Notes: generated by a model from the sequence alone, not told the origin. DNA of 64,000 bases from Ensifer sp. PDNC004 (GCF_016919405.1 NZ_CP070353.1:1922001-1986000); one strand, 5' to 3'. Shown: positions 40,193 to 49,922, numbered from the stretch's first letter. Made by a program: numbers and translations.

Positions 40193-41360
40193 CCCGGCAC
40201 GCATACCTGTCATCATCGCCGCGCTCCGCACGCCTATCGGCCGCGTCAACGGCACGCTTCGCGATATCGAACCGTCGCAACTGGCGGCACCGCTGATTTC
40301 CCGCATTCTCCGCGATACCGGTGCAAGGACGAGCGAGATCGACGACGTCATTCTCGGCAATGCCGCCAACAGCGCCGGCAATCTCGCCCGGCTCGCCGCT
40401 CTCGAAGCCGGTCTGCCGGTCTCGACACCGGGCGTCACCGTCGACCGCCAATGCGGTTCCGGGCTGGAGGCGATTACCCTTGCGGCTCGGATGATCCAGG
40501 CGGGTGCCGGTCGGTTCTATCTGGCCGGCGGCACCGAGAGCGCCAGCCGCGCGCATATCCGCCTGAGGCCGCCGCTGGAGCGCGGCGGCGAGCTCGCGCC
40601 GGTCAAGCGTGCCCGCATGGCCCCGGACGAGATCGGCGACCCGGACATGGGCATGGCCGCCGAAAACGTCGCGACCGCCTGCGGGATCTCTCGTGAACGG
40701 CAGGACGCCTTTGCGCTTCAAAGCCATCGCCGCGCCGTCGAGGCCAATCTTGCCGGCCGGTTTTCCCGCGAAATCGTGGCGATCGACACGGTGGCAGGCC
40801 CTGTGTCGCGCGACGAGTGCCCGCGCGCCAATGCCTCGATGGCAACGCTGCAGAGGCTGAAACCGGTCTTCGTCGAGGGTGGCACGGTAACGGCCGGCAA
40901 TGCCTGCCCGATCAACGACGGCGCAGCTGTGGTCCTGGTGACGAGCCTTGCCGAAGCGCGACGGCTTGGCATTCCGTTCGCGCTCGAATTTGTCGATGCC
41001 GCGACAGCGGGCGTCGATCCCAACCTGCTCGGCCTCGGCCCGGTTCCGGCGATGCAGAAGCTGAAAGCCCGACAACCGACGCTGGATCCGGCAAAGGTCG
41101 ACTTCATGGAATTCAACGAGGCCTTCGCCTCGCAGGTGCTCGGCAGTCTCGACCAGCTCGATATCGCCGCGGATAGGGTCAATCTCGACGGCGGCGCCAT
41201 CGCGCTCGGCCATCCCTATGGCGCCTCCGGGGCGATCCTCACGGTTCGGCTCTTCTCGCAGATGCTGGCATCGCCGGAAGGCACGGAAGGGCTGGCGATG
41301 ATGGGTGTTGGCGGCGGCATGGGCATCATCGCGCTGTTTCGTTCGGTCCACCCGGTTTAA
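40161..41360 (+). CDS. Thiolase-family protein lacking the second catalytic cysteine
   Basis: 399-residue thiolase-fold protein (396 if the second ATG at 40170 is used). The nucleophilic cysteine is C98 (VDRQCGSGLEA), the NEAFA segment is at about 318, and the catalytic histidine is H351 (GHPYGASGA). The C-terminal C-x-G motif, normally CIGGG, reads GVGGG, so the cysteine equivalent to C378 of Zoogloea thiolase is glycine (residue 382). This would impair the usual proton shuttle, so it may do a different condensation or cleavage. It is the last gene of the bioMNY unit, overlapping the ligase by 32 bases. Confidence 0.88.
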   Translation: METMPSTSSNDPARIPVIIAALRTPIGRVNGTLRDIEPSQLAAPLISRILRDTGARTSEIDDVILGNAANSAGNLARLAALEAGLPVSTPGVTVDRQCGSGLEAITLAARMIQAGAGRFYLAGGTESASRAHIRLRPPLERGGELAPVKRARMAPDEIGDPDMGMAAENVATACGISRERQDAFALQSHRRAVEANLAGRFSREIVAIDTVAGPVSRDECPRANASMATLQRLKPVFVEGGTVTAGNACPINDGAAVVLVTSLAEARRLGIPFALEFVDAATAGVDPNLLGLGPVPAMQKLKARQPTLDPAKVDFMEFNEAFASQVLGSLDQLDIAADRVNLDGGAIALGHPYGASGAILTVRLFSQMLASPEGTEGLAMMGVGGGMGIIALFRSVHPV

Positions 41361-41365
41361 GCGGC

Positions 41366-41518
41366 GCAACTCCGGACGGAAACCGCTTCGCACTTTTCCT
41401 GGAATTGGTTTCTTGGTCCGCAATCCCGGACGGAAAACCGCTTCGCACTTTTCCTGGAATTGGTTTCTTGGTCCGCAATCCCGGACGGAAAACCGCTTCG
41501 CACTTTTCCTGGAATTGC
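41366..41518. repeat. Three tandem copies of a 43-base hairpin repeat, period 54-55
   Basis: Copies begin at 41366, 41420 and 41475. The core is about 43 bases with complementary ends (GCAAT.CC ... GGAATTG) and inner complementary GGAAA/TTTTCC segments. The copies are joined by the same 12-base spacer (GTTTCTTGGTCC). Copy 1 has one A fewer and a changed left end; copy 3 ends with GC instead of the spacer. It lies between the thiolase-like gene and the convergent thioesterase gene. A single related copy is at 44169-44211. Confidence 0.9.
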
Positions 41519-41523
41519 TTGGG

Positions 41524-41925
41524 CTAGACCGAATAGGCCGCCAGCCATTCGCGCGTCGCTGAAGGCAGCGGCAGCGGCGTGTGGCGCTGCGGATCGACTG
41601 CGACCCAGACGACCTCGACTTCGGCCGCGAGCTGGCCGCGCGCTTCGACCTTGACGACAAAGCTGATCGAGCTGCCGCCGACCTTCGCCACGTTGACGGT
41701 AAGACGGGCCGGCTCGTCGTAACGCAGGCCACGGTGATAGACGCAGGCCGAACGACGGACGAGATAGCTCGGCTCGTTCACCACATGCGGACGGTGGCGC
41801 CAGAGGCTGGAAAGTGCCGCCTCCGCATGGGCATAATAGGCGGCATTGTGCATGTGGCCGTGCATGTCTATATCGCGAAACGGAATGCGGATTTCCGTGA
41901 CGTTCTCCAGCTCCCTGCCGTCCAT
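41524..41925 (-). CDS. Hotdog-fold acyl-CoA thioesterase (4HBT type)
   Basis: 133-residue thioesterase. The N-terminal region has the 4-hydroxybenzoyl-CoA thioesterase-like motif IPFRDIDMHGHMHNAAY (about 13-29) with the catalytic aspartate and the H-x-N turn. It hydrolyses an acyl-CoA of unknown identity. The start at 41925 (MDGRELENVTE) is preferred; a longer frame would run through the divergent reductase gene. It is divergent from the MDR reductase with only 16 bases between starts, and its 3' end touches the tandem repeat. Confidence 0.88.
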   Translation of the reverse strand: MDGRELENVTEIRIPFRDIDMHGHMHNAAYYAHAEAALSSLWRHRPHVVNEPSYLVRRSACVYHRGLRYDEPARLTVNVAKVGGSSISFVVKVEARGQLAAEVEVVWVAVDPQRHTPLPLPSATREWLAAYSV

Positions 41926-41941
41926 GCGAGGCTCCCTGACG

Positions 41942-42913
41942 ATGCGCTCCACCCTCGTTAGCCAGTTCGGCGATCCCCGGCAAGTGATTGCGCTCGTCGA
42001 CGCCGAACGCGTGGCGCCTGCGGCGGGCGAAGTCGAGGTGGCGCTGTCGCTCGCCGCCATCAACCCGTCCGATCTCATCCCGGTGACCGGCGCCTATAGC
42101 GCCCGCACCACGCTGCCCTTCGCGCCCGGCTTCGAGGGCTTCGGCACGGTGACGCGCATCGGCACCGGCGTCACGACGCTGAAAGTCGGCGACCGCGTCG
42201 TGCCGATCGGCGCCAGCGGTCTGTGGCAGGAGTATCTGATCCGGCCGGCCGCATGGTGTTTCGCCGTGCCCGAGGATATCGGCGAGACCGATGCTGCTAC
42301 CTGCTACGTCAATCCGCTGACGGCGCTGCAACTGATCGAGGCGCTGCGTACGCATTTCGGCTCGCTCGATGGCCGCCGTATCGGCGTCACCGCGGCAGGC
42401 TCGGCGATCGGCGGCATGCTGATGAAGCTGCTGGCCGGCGAAGGCGCTGATACCACCGGCATCGTTCGAAGCGCACGCAGCGCTGAACGACTGGCAACCG
42501 AGGTCCCCGGCCACATCGTGCTTGGCGACGAGAGCCATGTGCCGCAGCTTCGCCTCGATGCAATCATCGACGCGGTCGGTGGCCCATATGCCGGCGATCT
42601 CATCCAGCGCACGCTCAACCCCGGCGGCGCCTTCATCCAGTACGGGGCGCTCAGCGGCGTGCCGGTGCCGCAGGCAACCATCCAGGCGCGGCCGGATATC
42701 CGCTTCTCCTTCCTGTGGCTGCGCACCTGGGTGCATTCGGCCGGGCGACCGGCGATCGAGGCGGCCTTTGCCAAGAGTTTCGAAGGTTTGCGGTCGGGTC
42801 TCTTTTCCAGCCGCATCGCGGAAATCTATCCGCTGAGCCGGCTCGACGCGGCGCTTGCGCATCAGGCGGATCCGGGCCGCGACGGCAAGCTGCTGCTCGA
42901 TCCGCGCTGTTGA
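41942..42913 (+). CDS. Zinc-independent MDR oxidoreductase (quinone/2-enoyl reductase-like)
   Basis: 323-residue medium-chain dehydrogenase/reductase. Features are AAINPSDLIPVTGAY near the N-terminus, PGFEGFGTV, and an NADPH-binding region (VTAAGSAIGGMLMKLL) at about 150. Structural-zinc cysteines are absent. The NPSD motif and the overall pattern are closest to mitochondrial 2-enoyl thioester reductase or quinone reductase types. The ATG at 41942 follows GAGG. The divergent thioesterase gene suggests a shared acyl-CoA or enoyl substrate, an inference from position. Confidence 0.83.
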   Translation: MRSTLVSQFGDPRQVIALVDAERVAPAAGEVEVALSLAAINPSDLIPVTGAYSARTTLPFAPGFEGFGTVTRIGTGVTTLKVGDRVVPIGASGLWQEYLIRPAAWCFAVPEDIGETDAATCYVNPLTALQLIEALRTHFGSLDGRRIGVTAAGSAIGGMLMKLLAGEGADTTGIVRSARSAERLATEVPGHIVLGDESHVPQLRLDAIIDAVGGPYAGDLIQRTLNPGGAFIQYGALSGVPVPQATIQARPDIRFSFLWLRTWVHSAGRPAIEAAFAKSFEGLRSGLFSSRIAEIYPLSRLDAALAHQADPGRDGKLLLDPRC

Positions 42914-42975
42914 AAAATCTGTCTTTCGGCTGCGTCACCATGGACCTTGCGGGGTGCGCGCACTAGGTTCCGGGC

Positions 42976-43905
42976 ATGACCACGTTCCTCTATGAAAATC
43001 CGGTCTTTCTGGAACACGAGGTTCCGGAGGAGCATCCTGAGCGGCCGGACCGGCTGAAGGCGCTGAACCTTGCGCTCGAACACCCGAACTTCTCCGATCT
43101 CAAGCGGATCGAGGCGAAGAAGGGAAGCGAAGACCTCGTGTTGCTCGCCCATCCGGAAGAGCATCTCGCTGCCGTCAGGCGCGCCATTCCGGAAGAAGGC
43201 CTCAACAATTTCGAGGCGGACACCTACGCGAGCCCCTTGAGCCTCGAGGCGGCGCTGACCGGGATCGGCGGGGCGACCGCCGCGGTCGACGCCGTCTTTA
43301 CCGGCGAGACCGACAACGCCTTCGTCGCGGCGCGACCACCGGGCCACCACGCCGAGAAGAACAAGGCGATGGGCTTCTGCCTTTTCAACACGGTGGCGAT
43401 CGCCGCCCGCTACGCCCAGAAGGTCCACGGCGCCGAACGGGTCGCGATCGTCGACTGGGACGTGCACCACGGCAACGGCACACAGGACATCTTCTGGGAC
43501 GACCCCTCGGTGCTTTTCTGCTCGACGCACCAGATGCCGCTCTATCCCGGCACCGGCGCCAAGGACGAGACGGGCATCAAGGGCAACATCGTCAACGCAC
43601 CGCTGTCGCCGAATATGGGCAGCGAGCATTTCCGTGAGGCGTTCCGCAGCCGGATCCTTTCCGCGCTAACAAACTTCCGCCCGGACTTCATCCTGATCTC
43701 CGCCGGCTTCGACGCCCACCACCGCGATCCGCTGGCGCAGATCAATCTCGTCGCCGAGGATTTCGACTGGGCGACCGGACGCCTGCACGAGATCGCCGAT
43801 CGCAGCGCCGGCAACCGCATGGTCAGCCTGCTCGAAGGCGGCTATGACCTTCAGGGACTGGCCGAATCGGCCGGCCTGCACATTTTGAGACTGATGAGAG
43901 GGTAA
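42976..43905 (+). CDS. Histone-deacetylase-family (acetylpolyamine amidohydrolase-like) zinc hydrolase
   Basis: 309-residue arginase/deacetylase-fold enzyme. Active-site residues are in place: RPPGHHAE (the charge-relay histidines), [11 protein letters not shown] (zinc ligands D and H) and [11 protein letters not shown] (third zinc ligand D). Near the end, [10 protein letters not shown] has the conserved glycine-rich turn. Bacterial members deacetylate small molecules such as polyamines or acetoin-related compounds; substrate here is unknown. xseB starts 2 bases after its stop. Confidence 0.93.
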   Translation: MTTFLYENPVFLEHEVPEEHPERPDRLKALNLALEHPNFSDLKRIEAKKGSEDLVLLAHPEEHLAAVRRAIPEEGLNNFEADTYASPLSLEAALTGIGGATAAVDAVFTGETDNAFVAARPPGHHAEKNKAMGFCLFNTVAIAARYAQKVHGAERVAIVDWDVHHGNGTQDIFWDDPSVLFCSTHQMPLYPGTGAKDETGIKGNIVNAPLSPNMGSEHFREAFRSRILSALTNFRPDFILISAGFDAHHRDPLAQINLVAEDFDWATGRLHEIADRSAGNRMVSLLEGGYDLQGLAESAGLHILRLMRG

Positions 43906-43907
43906 CG

Positions 43908-44159
43908 ATGAACACCACCACGCAACCGGACGTTTCCACCCTCTCCTTCGAGCAGGCTGTCGAAGAACTGGAGCGGATCGTTTCGGCGCTGGAGCGCGGC
44001 GATGTCGCCCTCGACAAATCGATCGAGATCTACGAGCGCGGCGAAGCGCTGAAGAAGCACTGCGAAGCACTGCTGAAGGCAGCCGAGGACCGCATCGAAA
44101 AGATCCGCCTCGACCGCGCCGGCAAGCCGCAGGGCGTGGAGCCGCTCGACGCCGACTGA
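43908..44159 (+). CDS. xseB: Exodeoxyribonuclease VII small subunit
   Basis: 83-residue protein, normal length. The XseB pattern is clear: [34 protein letters not shown] (positions about 9-42) followed by [19 protein letters not shown]. With XseA it degrades single-stranded DNA from both ends. xseA is not in the window. The gene is 2 bases after the deacetylase gene, so the two share a transcript. Confidence 0.95.
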   Translation: MNTTTQPDVSTLSFEQAVEELERIVSALERGDVALDKSIEIYERGEALKKHCEALLKAAEDRIEKIRLDRAGKPQGVEPLDAD

Positions 44160-44168
44160 TCACTCATC

Positions 44169-44211
44169 GCAATTCCGGACGGAAACCGCTTCACGCTTTT
44201 CCCGGAATTGC
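44169..44211. repeat. Single copy of the 43-base hairpin repeat
   Basis: The ends are perfectly complementary over 10 bases (GCAATTCCGG with CCGGAATTGC, sharing the outer bases), with inner complementary segments that extend the hairpin. It matches the core of the three-copy array at 41366-41518 with few changes. It starts 9 bases after the xseB stop and could end transcription of the HDAC-xseB unit. Confidence 0.88.
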
Positions 44212-44322
44212 CAAGATCGGATTGATCGTCACGCGGAAACACTGCGTCCCGGCTTCGCCCCTACCCGCCTGGTTTCATAGGCGTTAGTACTTGATGCGAC
44301 AGCAAAAACGGGAGCAAGCGCC

Positions 44323-45246
44323 ATGTCTTTCTTTCCAGGCCCCGACCCGCTCGCCGGCGACAAGCCCGCCTGCGACGCCATCGAACATCTGATCGTTCCG
44401 CGCACCAGCGACATCGGCGGGCTGCAGGTTCGCCGCGCCCTGCCGACGGCGAAGCGCCGCCTGGTCGGCCCCTTCATCTTCTTCGATCGCATGGGACCGG
44501 CGCTGCTGCGCGCCGGCGAGGCGATCGACGTGCGCCCGCACCCGCATATCGGCCTGTCGACCGTCACCTATCTCTTCGACGGCGAGATCAAGCATCGCGA
44601 CAGCCTCGGCACCGAAATGGTCATCCGCCCCGGCGACGTGAACTTGATGACGGCCGGCCGCGGCATCGTGCACTCCGAACGCTCGCCGGAGAACCAGCGC
44701 GGTCATGAGCGCTCGATCTCGGGCCTGCAGACCTGGCTGGCGCTGCCCGACCACAAGGAAGAAATCGACCCGATCTTCAGCCACACCGAAGAGCGAATGC
44801 TGCCGCATATGAGCGACAACGGCATCAAGGCGCGAGTGGTGATCGGCAATTTCGAGGGCGCGAAGTCGCCGGTCTCGGTCTTCACCGACACGATCTATGT
44901 CGACCTCAATATCGCACCCGGCAAGAGCGCCCCCTTTGCGGCGCAGTGGGAAGAGCGCGCGCTCTATATCCTCTCCGGCGAGGCAATCATTGCCGGCGAT
45001 CATTTCGCCGACAACCAGTTGCTCGTCTTCCGCGCCGGAGACGAGATCACGGTCAAGGCCGGACCGCAAGGCTGTCACGTCATGCTTTTCGGCGGTGCAG
45101 CGCTCGGATCGTCCCGCCACATCTGGTGGAATTTCGTTTCTTCGTCCAAGGAACGCATCGAGAAAGCCAAGGAAGAGTGGCGCAGCGGACGCTTCGACAT
45201 CGTGCCCGGAGACGAAGAGGAATTCGTTCCGCTGCCCGAGGGTTGA
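44323..45246 (+). CDS. Pirin family protein
   Basis: 307-residue bicupin. The N-terminal cupin has the metal-binding pattern RPHPHIGLSTVTYLFDG (about 68-84) and a further histidine and glutamate in GIVHSERSPE (about 112-121), the pirin iron site. The second cupin domain (about 190-290) is typical. Pirins vary in role: quercetinase-like oxygenase activity or transcription cofactor; function here is open. It stands alone between the hairpin repeat and dxs. Confidence 0.92.
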   Translation: MSFFPGPDPLAGDKPACDAIEHLIVPRTSDIGGLQVRRALPTAKRRLVGPFIFFDRMGPALLRAGEAIDVRPHPHIGLSTVTYLFDGEIKHRDSLGTEMVIRPGDVNLMTAGRGIVHSERSPENQRGHERSISGLQTWLALPDHKEEIDPIFSHTEERMLPHMSDNGIKARVVIGNFEGAKSPVSVFTDTIYVDLNIAPGKSAPFAAQWEERALYILSGEAIIAGDHFADNQLLVFRAGDEITVKAGPQGCHVMLFGGAALGSSRHIWWNFVSSSKERIEKAKEEWRSGRFDIVPGDEEEFVPLPEG

Positions 45247-45307
45247 CCGCGACCTAAAGTGGCACAGGCTGGGTGCGGAAAACCGCGCAACATTGCCTCA
45301 TGGTGCT

Positions 45308-45325
45308 TGAATCGATTTCGATTCA
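45308..45325. repeat. 18-base palindrome upstream of dxs
   Basis: Two perfect 8-base arms (TGAATCGA and TCGATTCA) are separated by TT. It is 144 bases before the dxs start. The sequence resembles the central palindrome of the element at 21839-21854. It could be an operator or a relic of the same repeat family. Confidence 0.6.
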
Positions 45326-45468
45326 CAGAATCATGCGCTAGTCTCTTGGTTGATGACGCAGGAACGCCTAATTTTGCATTCAGCAACGATTGCGTCTAAA
45401 GAGCCGCTTCGACGGTACCCACCAACTATCGCGCGCCCGACCTTTGGGGCGCGCATGAGGCATGCAGC

Positions 45469-47406
45469 GTGACACAACTGCCAACCAATCCGATGCCGGC
45501 TACTCCCTTGCTCGACAAGGTGACTTATCCCGACGACCTGAAGAAGGTCGACGACAAGGATCTGCCGCAGCTTGCCGGAGAAGTCCGGGCGGAAATGATC
45601 GACGCAGTGTCGCGCACCGGCGGCCATCTTGGCGCGGGCCTCGGCGTCGTCGAATTGACGATCGCCATCCACAAGGTGTTCAACACGCCGCATGACCGGC
45701 TGATCTTCGACGTCGGCCACCAGTGCTATCCGCACAAGATCCTGACCGGCCGCCGCGACCGTATCCGCACGCTCCGTCAGGAAGGCGGCCTCTCAGGCTT
45801 CACCCGCCGCGCCGAGAGCGAATACGACCCCTTCGGTGCTGCGCATTCCTCTACCTCGATCTCGGCCGGCCTCGGCATGGCGGTCGCGGCCGATCTCGAC
45901 GGCAAGAACCGCAATGTTATTGCCGTCATCGGCGACGGTGCGCTTTCGGCCGGCATGGCCTATGAGGCGCTCAACAATGCCGGCGCGCTCGACGCGCGGC
46001 TGATCGTCATCCTCAACGACAACGACATGTCGATTGCGCCGCCGACCGGCGCGATGAGCGCCTATCTCGCACGCCTTGCCTCCGGCCGCACCTATATGGG
46101 CATCCGCGAAGTCGGCAAGAAACTGACCGCCTATCTCGGCAAGACCGTCGACCGGGCGATCACCCGCGCTGTCGAACACGCCCGTGGCTACGTCACGGGC
46201 GGCACGCTGTTCGAAGAGATGGGCTTCTACCATATCGGCCCGATCGACGGGCACTCCTTCGACCATCTGCTACCGGTGTTGCGCAATGTGCGCGACAACG
46301 CCAAGGGTCCGGTGCTGATCCATGTGGTGACGCAGAAGGGCAAGGGCTATCCGCCGGCGGAAGCCGCAGCCGACAAGTACCACGGCGTCAACAAATTCGA
46401 TGTCATCACTGGCGCGCAGGCGAAGGCCAAGCCGAACGCGCCCGCCTATACCTCGGTCTTTGCCGACGCGCTGACGCAGGAAGCCGGTTTCGACGACAAG
46501 ATTGTCGCCGTCACCGCCGCGATGCCTTCGGGTACCGGTCTCGACAAGTTCGCCAAGGTCCATCCGTCGCGCTGCTTCGATGTGGGCATTGCCGAACAGC
46601 ATGCCGTCACCTTTGCCGCCGGTCTTGCCGCCGAAGGCTACAAGCCGTTCGCAGCGCTCTATTCGACCTTCCTGCAGCGCGGCTACGACCAGGTGGTGCA
46701 CGACGTGGCGATCCAGGGGCTGCCGGTACGCTTCCCGATCGACCGTGCCGGTTTCGTCGGCGCCGACGGCCCGACCCACGCTGGCTCCTTCGACACGACC
46801 TATCTTGCCACCCTCCCCGGTTTTGTGGTGATGGCGGCCGCCGACGAGGCGGAACTGAAGCACATGGTGCGCACGGCCGCTGCCTACGACGCCGGCCCGA
46901 TCTCGTTCCGCTATCCGCGCGGCGAAGGCGTGGGCGTCGAGATGCCGGAGCGCGGCCAGATCCTCGAGATCGGCAAGGGCCGCATCGTCAAGGAGGGCTC
47001 CAAGGTGGCGCTGCTGTCCTTCGGTACCCGCCTGGCCGACTGTCTGCTGGCCGCCGAAGACCTCGACGCCGCCGGGCTTTCGACCACGGTCGCCGATGCG
47101 CGCTTTGCCAAGCCGCTCGACCATGATCTCATCCGCGAGCTTGCCCGCAACCACGAGGTGCTGATCACCATCGAGGAAGGTGCCGTCGGCGGCTTTGCCA
47201 GCCACGTGCTGCAGTTCCTGGCCGAGGACGGCCTGCTCGACGGCGGCCTCAAGGTTCGCCCGATGGTCATGCCCGACGTCTGGATGGAACAGGCCAAACC
47301 CGAGGCGATGTATGCCGCCGCCGGCCTCGACCGCGCCGGTATCGTCTCGACCGTCTTCAAGGCACTCGGCCAGAAGCAGGACATCGGGATCGGCGCTGCC
47401 GGCTGA
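45469..47406 (+). CDS. dxs: 1-deoxy-D-xylulose-5-phosphate synthase
   Basis: 645-residue thiamine-diphosphate enzyme at the entry of the MEP isoprenoid pathway. Signatures are [16 protein letters not shown], the ThDP/Mg site [18 protein letters not shown] with N in place, [17 protein letters not shown] with the catalytic glutamate, and [15 protein letters not shown]. Length is normal. The start is GTG at 45469 with TGAGG 8 bases upstream. ispH, the last enzyme of the same pathway, lies at about 10-11 kb. A terminator follows. Confidence 0.97.
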   Translation: MTQLPTNPMPATPLLDKVTYPDDLKKVDDKDLPQLAGEVRAEMIDAVSRTGGHLGAGLGVVELTIAIHKVFNTPHDRLIFDVGHQCYPHKILTGRRDRIRTLRQEGGLSGFTRRAESEYDPFGAAHSSTSISAGLGMAVAADLDGKNRNVIAVIGDGALSAGMAYEALNNAGALDARLIVILNDNDMSIAPPTGAMSAYLARLASGRTYMGIREVGKKLTAYLGKTVDRAITRAVEHARGYVTGGTLFEEMGFYHIGPIDGHSFDHLLPVLRNVRDNAKGPVLIHVVTQKGKGYPPAEAAADKYHGVNKFDVITGAQAKAKPNAPAYTSVFADALTQEAGFDDKIVAVTAAMPSGTGLDKFAKVHPSRCFDVGIAEQHAVTFAAGLAAEGYKPFAALYSTFLQRGYDQVVHDVAIQGLPVRFPIDRAGFVGADGPTHAGSFDTTYLATLPGFVVMAAADEAELKHMVRTAAAYDAGPISFRYPRGEGVGVEMPERGQILEIGKGRIVKEGSKVALLSFGTRLADCLLAAEDLDAAGLSTTVADARFAKPLDHDLIRELARNHEVLITIEEGAVGGFASHVLQFLAEDGLLDGGLKVRPMVMPDVWMEQAKPEAMYAAAGLDRAGIVSTVFKALGQKQDIGIGAAG

Positions 47407-47431
47407 TAGGTCCTCGCATAGCATGAAACAG

Positions 47432-47458
47432 AAACCCCGGCTCATCGCCGGGGTTTTT
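47432..47458. terminator. Terminator after dxs
   Basis: A 10-bp stem (47432-47441 with 47447-47456) with a 5-base loop overlaps a run of five T on the plus strand. It also faces the end of the convergent chemoreceptor gene, whose stop is 20 bases away, so it may serve both. Confidence 0.9.
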
Positions 47459-47476
47459 GCGTTCTGCATCAGTCGA

Positions 47477-49690
47477 TCAGAATTCCTGCCAATCGTCCTG
47501 CGCCACCGCGGCGTTGCCGCGTGACAGCGGGCGGGTGGGTGTGAAGCGTTGTGCGGGCGTGGCTGCCGGTGCCGCCATGGCGCGGGCGGCGGTGCGCAGA
47601 TCTGCGGTCGTTGCTGCGCGCGCCTGGCCCGGAAGGGTGAAGCGGGTAATCAGTTCGCGCAGGCGGACTGCCTCGTTGGCAAGCTGGGCGCTTGCGGCGT
47701 TGGCTTCCTCGACCATGGCTGCGTTCTTCTGCGTCACCTGGTCCATCTGGTTGACCGCCGTGTTCACCTCGGTCAGGCCCACGGACTGTTCTCGCGAGGA
47801 CACGGCGATTGCGCTCATGTGCTCGTTGATGGTGACCACATGGTCGCCGATCGCCTGTAGGGCCGCACCGGTGTCGCGCACCAGCCGGACACCGCCTTCG
47901 ACCTCGACGGACGAATTGCGGATCAGTTCCTTGATTTCCTTGGCGGCCTGCGCCGAGCGCTGTGCAAGTTCACGCACCTCCTGGGCCACGACCGCAAAGC
48001 CCTTGCCGGCTTCGCCCGCACGCGCCGCTTCGACGCCGGCGTTGAGGGCCAGAAGGTTCGTCTGGAAGGCGATCTCGTCGATGACGCCGATGATGTTGGA
48101 GATCTGACCGGAGGAATGCTCGATCCGGCGCATGGCCTCGACCGCATCGGCAACGACGCTGCCGGACTTGGCGGCGCTGGCGTTGGCCTCGACGGCGACA
48201 TGCCGGGCTTCCTCTGCGCGCTTCGTCGAGTTGGCGACATTGGCGGTGATCTCGTCCAGGGCGGCCGCGGTTTCTTCCAGGGCTGCGGCCTGCTGCTCCG
48301 TGCGGCGTGACAGGTCGTCGGCGCTCTCGCTGATCTCGCGCGAGCCGCCGTCGATCGAGCGGCTCGAGTCGGCGACCGCCGACAGCGCATCGCCGAGCTG
48401 GGCGACGGCGCTGTTCAGGTCGTGGCGCAGTTGCTCGAAATCGGGCGCAAAGGGTTCGCTAAGCTGGAAGGCGAGATCGCCGGCGGCGAGGCGCTTGAGA
48501 CCGCCGGCAAGGCCGGAGGTCGCCTGGATCAGGCGGGCCTGTGCAGCGGCTTCGGCGTCTTCTTGCAGGCGAATGCGTTCGGCCTCGGCCCGTTTGCGGT
48601 TTTCAGCGGCCTCCGCCTCCAGCCTGCGGTTGGCGATCGCCGCCTGGCGGAAGATTTCGACCGCGCCGGCCATCTCGCCGATCTCGTCCTTGCGGCCGGA
48701 ATAGGGGATCGACGATGCAACATCACCGTCGGCAAGGCGGGTCATGGAGCGGGTGGTGGCAACGATCGGCCGCGAGATGGTGCGCCCGACGAGGAAGACG
48801 GTCGCTGCAATGACAGCAATCGCCGCGACAACGGCCGCCAGTGCGATCGCCTCGAGCGACTTCTGGGTGGACGCACTTTCGGTTTCGGACTTGACCTTCT
48901 CCGTTTCGATGGCGCCCGCCATCTGCTCGAACACCGGCTCGACATCGGCAAAGGCCTTCGACATCGTCGCCCGCAGCGCCGTCTCGTTCTCCGCAAGAGC
49001 CGCGTAGTCGTTGAAGGCGGTCGCGTAGTCCTTGAGCGCCGCGAGGACCTTGCCCTGCAGGTCCGCACCGCCGAACAGCTCTGCCGGCGCGCCGGTGAAA
49101 GCCTTCACTTCCTCGGCGTGCTTCTCCACGTATTTGTGGTCGCGCCGCATGATGAAGTCCTTCTCGTGGCGACGCATCGTCAGCATGCTCGCCTGGAGCC
49201 CCTTGTCCTTGATCGGCTTCAACAACTCCTCGACCGCATGGACGGCGGTTCGCATCGCGCCCTCTTTGCCGGCGGCTGGATCGAGACCGAGCGTACGGTT
49301 GGCCTCGGCAACGGCCGAGAAGGCTTTCAGATAGCGCTCGTAGCCCTCGGAAATCGTCTGCAGCTCGCTCCGTGTCGACGAGCTGTCGAGCAGCTTGCCG
49401 AGCTCGGCCATCGTCGCCTGCGCCTTTGCGGCGGTTTCGTCATGGGCCGCGGCATATCGATCTTCCCTGCGCAGCAGGAAGTCCTTTTCGGCACGGCGGT
49501 TTTGCAGGAACTGTATCTCCAGTCTCAGCAATGCGCGCTCCGCGTCACGATGCACCTGCACCTGCCGTCGGTAGTCCTCCTCGAGGCCCTTCTCCACGAC
49601 GAAGATTGCAACAATCGCCAGGATACCGGCGACGGCGATCGGCACGAGCAGACCGATGCGATGGGAGATCCTGAGGTGAAAACGCGGCAT
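47477..49690 (-). CDS. Methyl-accepting chemotaxis protein with HBM ligand domain and C-terminal pentapeptide
   Basis: 737-residue chemoreceptor. A membrane helix (about 9-31) is followed by a periplasmic helical bimodular (HBM) domain (about 40-270), recognised by two similar segments, [15 protein letters not shown] and [16 protein letters not shown] second helix (about 283-303), two HAMP-like segments and the signalling domain follow, with the hairpin tip [20 protein letters not shown] intact. The protein ends DWQEF, of the x-W-x-x-F type that tethers CheR/CheB. HBM receptors of Pseudomonas sense organic acids; the ligand here is unknown. Start at 49690 has AAGGAG upstream; a longer reading to 49789 lacks one. 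Confidence 0.92.
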   Translation of the reverse strand: MPRFHLRISHRIGLLVPIAVAGILAIVAIFVVEKGLEEDYRRQVQVHRDAERALLRLEIQFLQNRRAEKDFLLRREDRYAAAHDETAAKAQATMAELGKLLDSSSTRSELQTISEGYERYLKAFSAVAEANRTLGLDPAAGKEGAMRTAVHAVEELLKPIKDKGLQASMLTMRRHEKDFIMRRDHKYVEKHAEEVKAFTGAPAELFGGADLQGKVLAALKDYATAFNDYAALAENETALRATMSKAFADVEPVFEQMAGAIETEKVKSETESASTQKSLEAIALAAVVAAIAVIAATVFLVGRTISRPIVATTRSMTRLADGDVASSIPYSGRKDEIGEMAGAVEIFRQAAIANRRLEAEAAENRKRAEAERIRLQEDAEAAAQARLIQATSGLAGGLKRLAAGDLAFQLSEPFAPDFEQLRHDLNSAVAQLGDALSAVADSSRSIDGGSREISESADDLSRRTEQQAAALEETAAALDEITANVANSTKRAEEARHVAVEANASAAKSGSVVADAVEAMRRIEHSSGQISNIIGVIDEIAFQTNLLALNAGVEAARAGEAGKGFAVVAQEVRELAQRSAQAAKEIKELIRNSSVEVEGGVRLVRDTGAALQAIGDHVVTINEHMSAIAVSSREQSVGLTEVNTAVNQMDQVTQKNAAMVEEANAASAQLANEAVRLRELITRFTLPGQARAATTADLRTAARAMAAPAATPAQRFTPTRPLSRGNAAVAQDDWQEF

Positions 49691-49922
49691 GCAGCAACTC
49701 CTTGCGCCCGGAGGCGTCAGGTGGGAAGAACAGATTGTGTCGGGAGGTCCGGCTTGCGGCGGAGGTCCTGCGTCATGCAGGTGCGACATCCCTACTATGT
49801 CGCATCCATCATTTAAGGTTGGGTGAATATTCAGTTATTTTTTAGGGGTTTCTAACTGTGTCCTCCGATCGCCGTGAATGCGGGGGCTTGCCAATGCGCC
49901 GGCAAGCCGCCATGAGAAGCAC

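Noticed and set aside
41366..41518. CRISPR array
   Set aside because: Only three units, and the linker between cores is identical rather than unique; the core is a self-complementary hairpin, and no cas gene is near.
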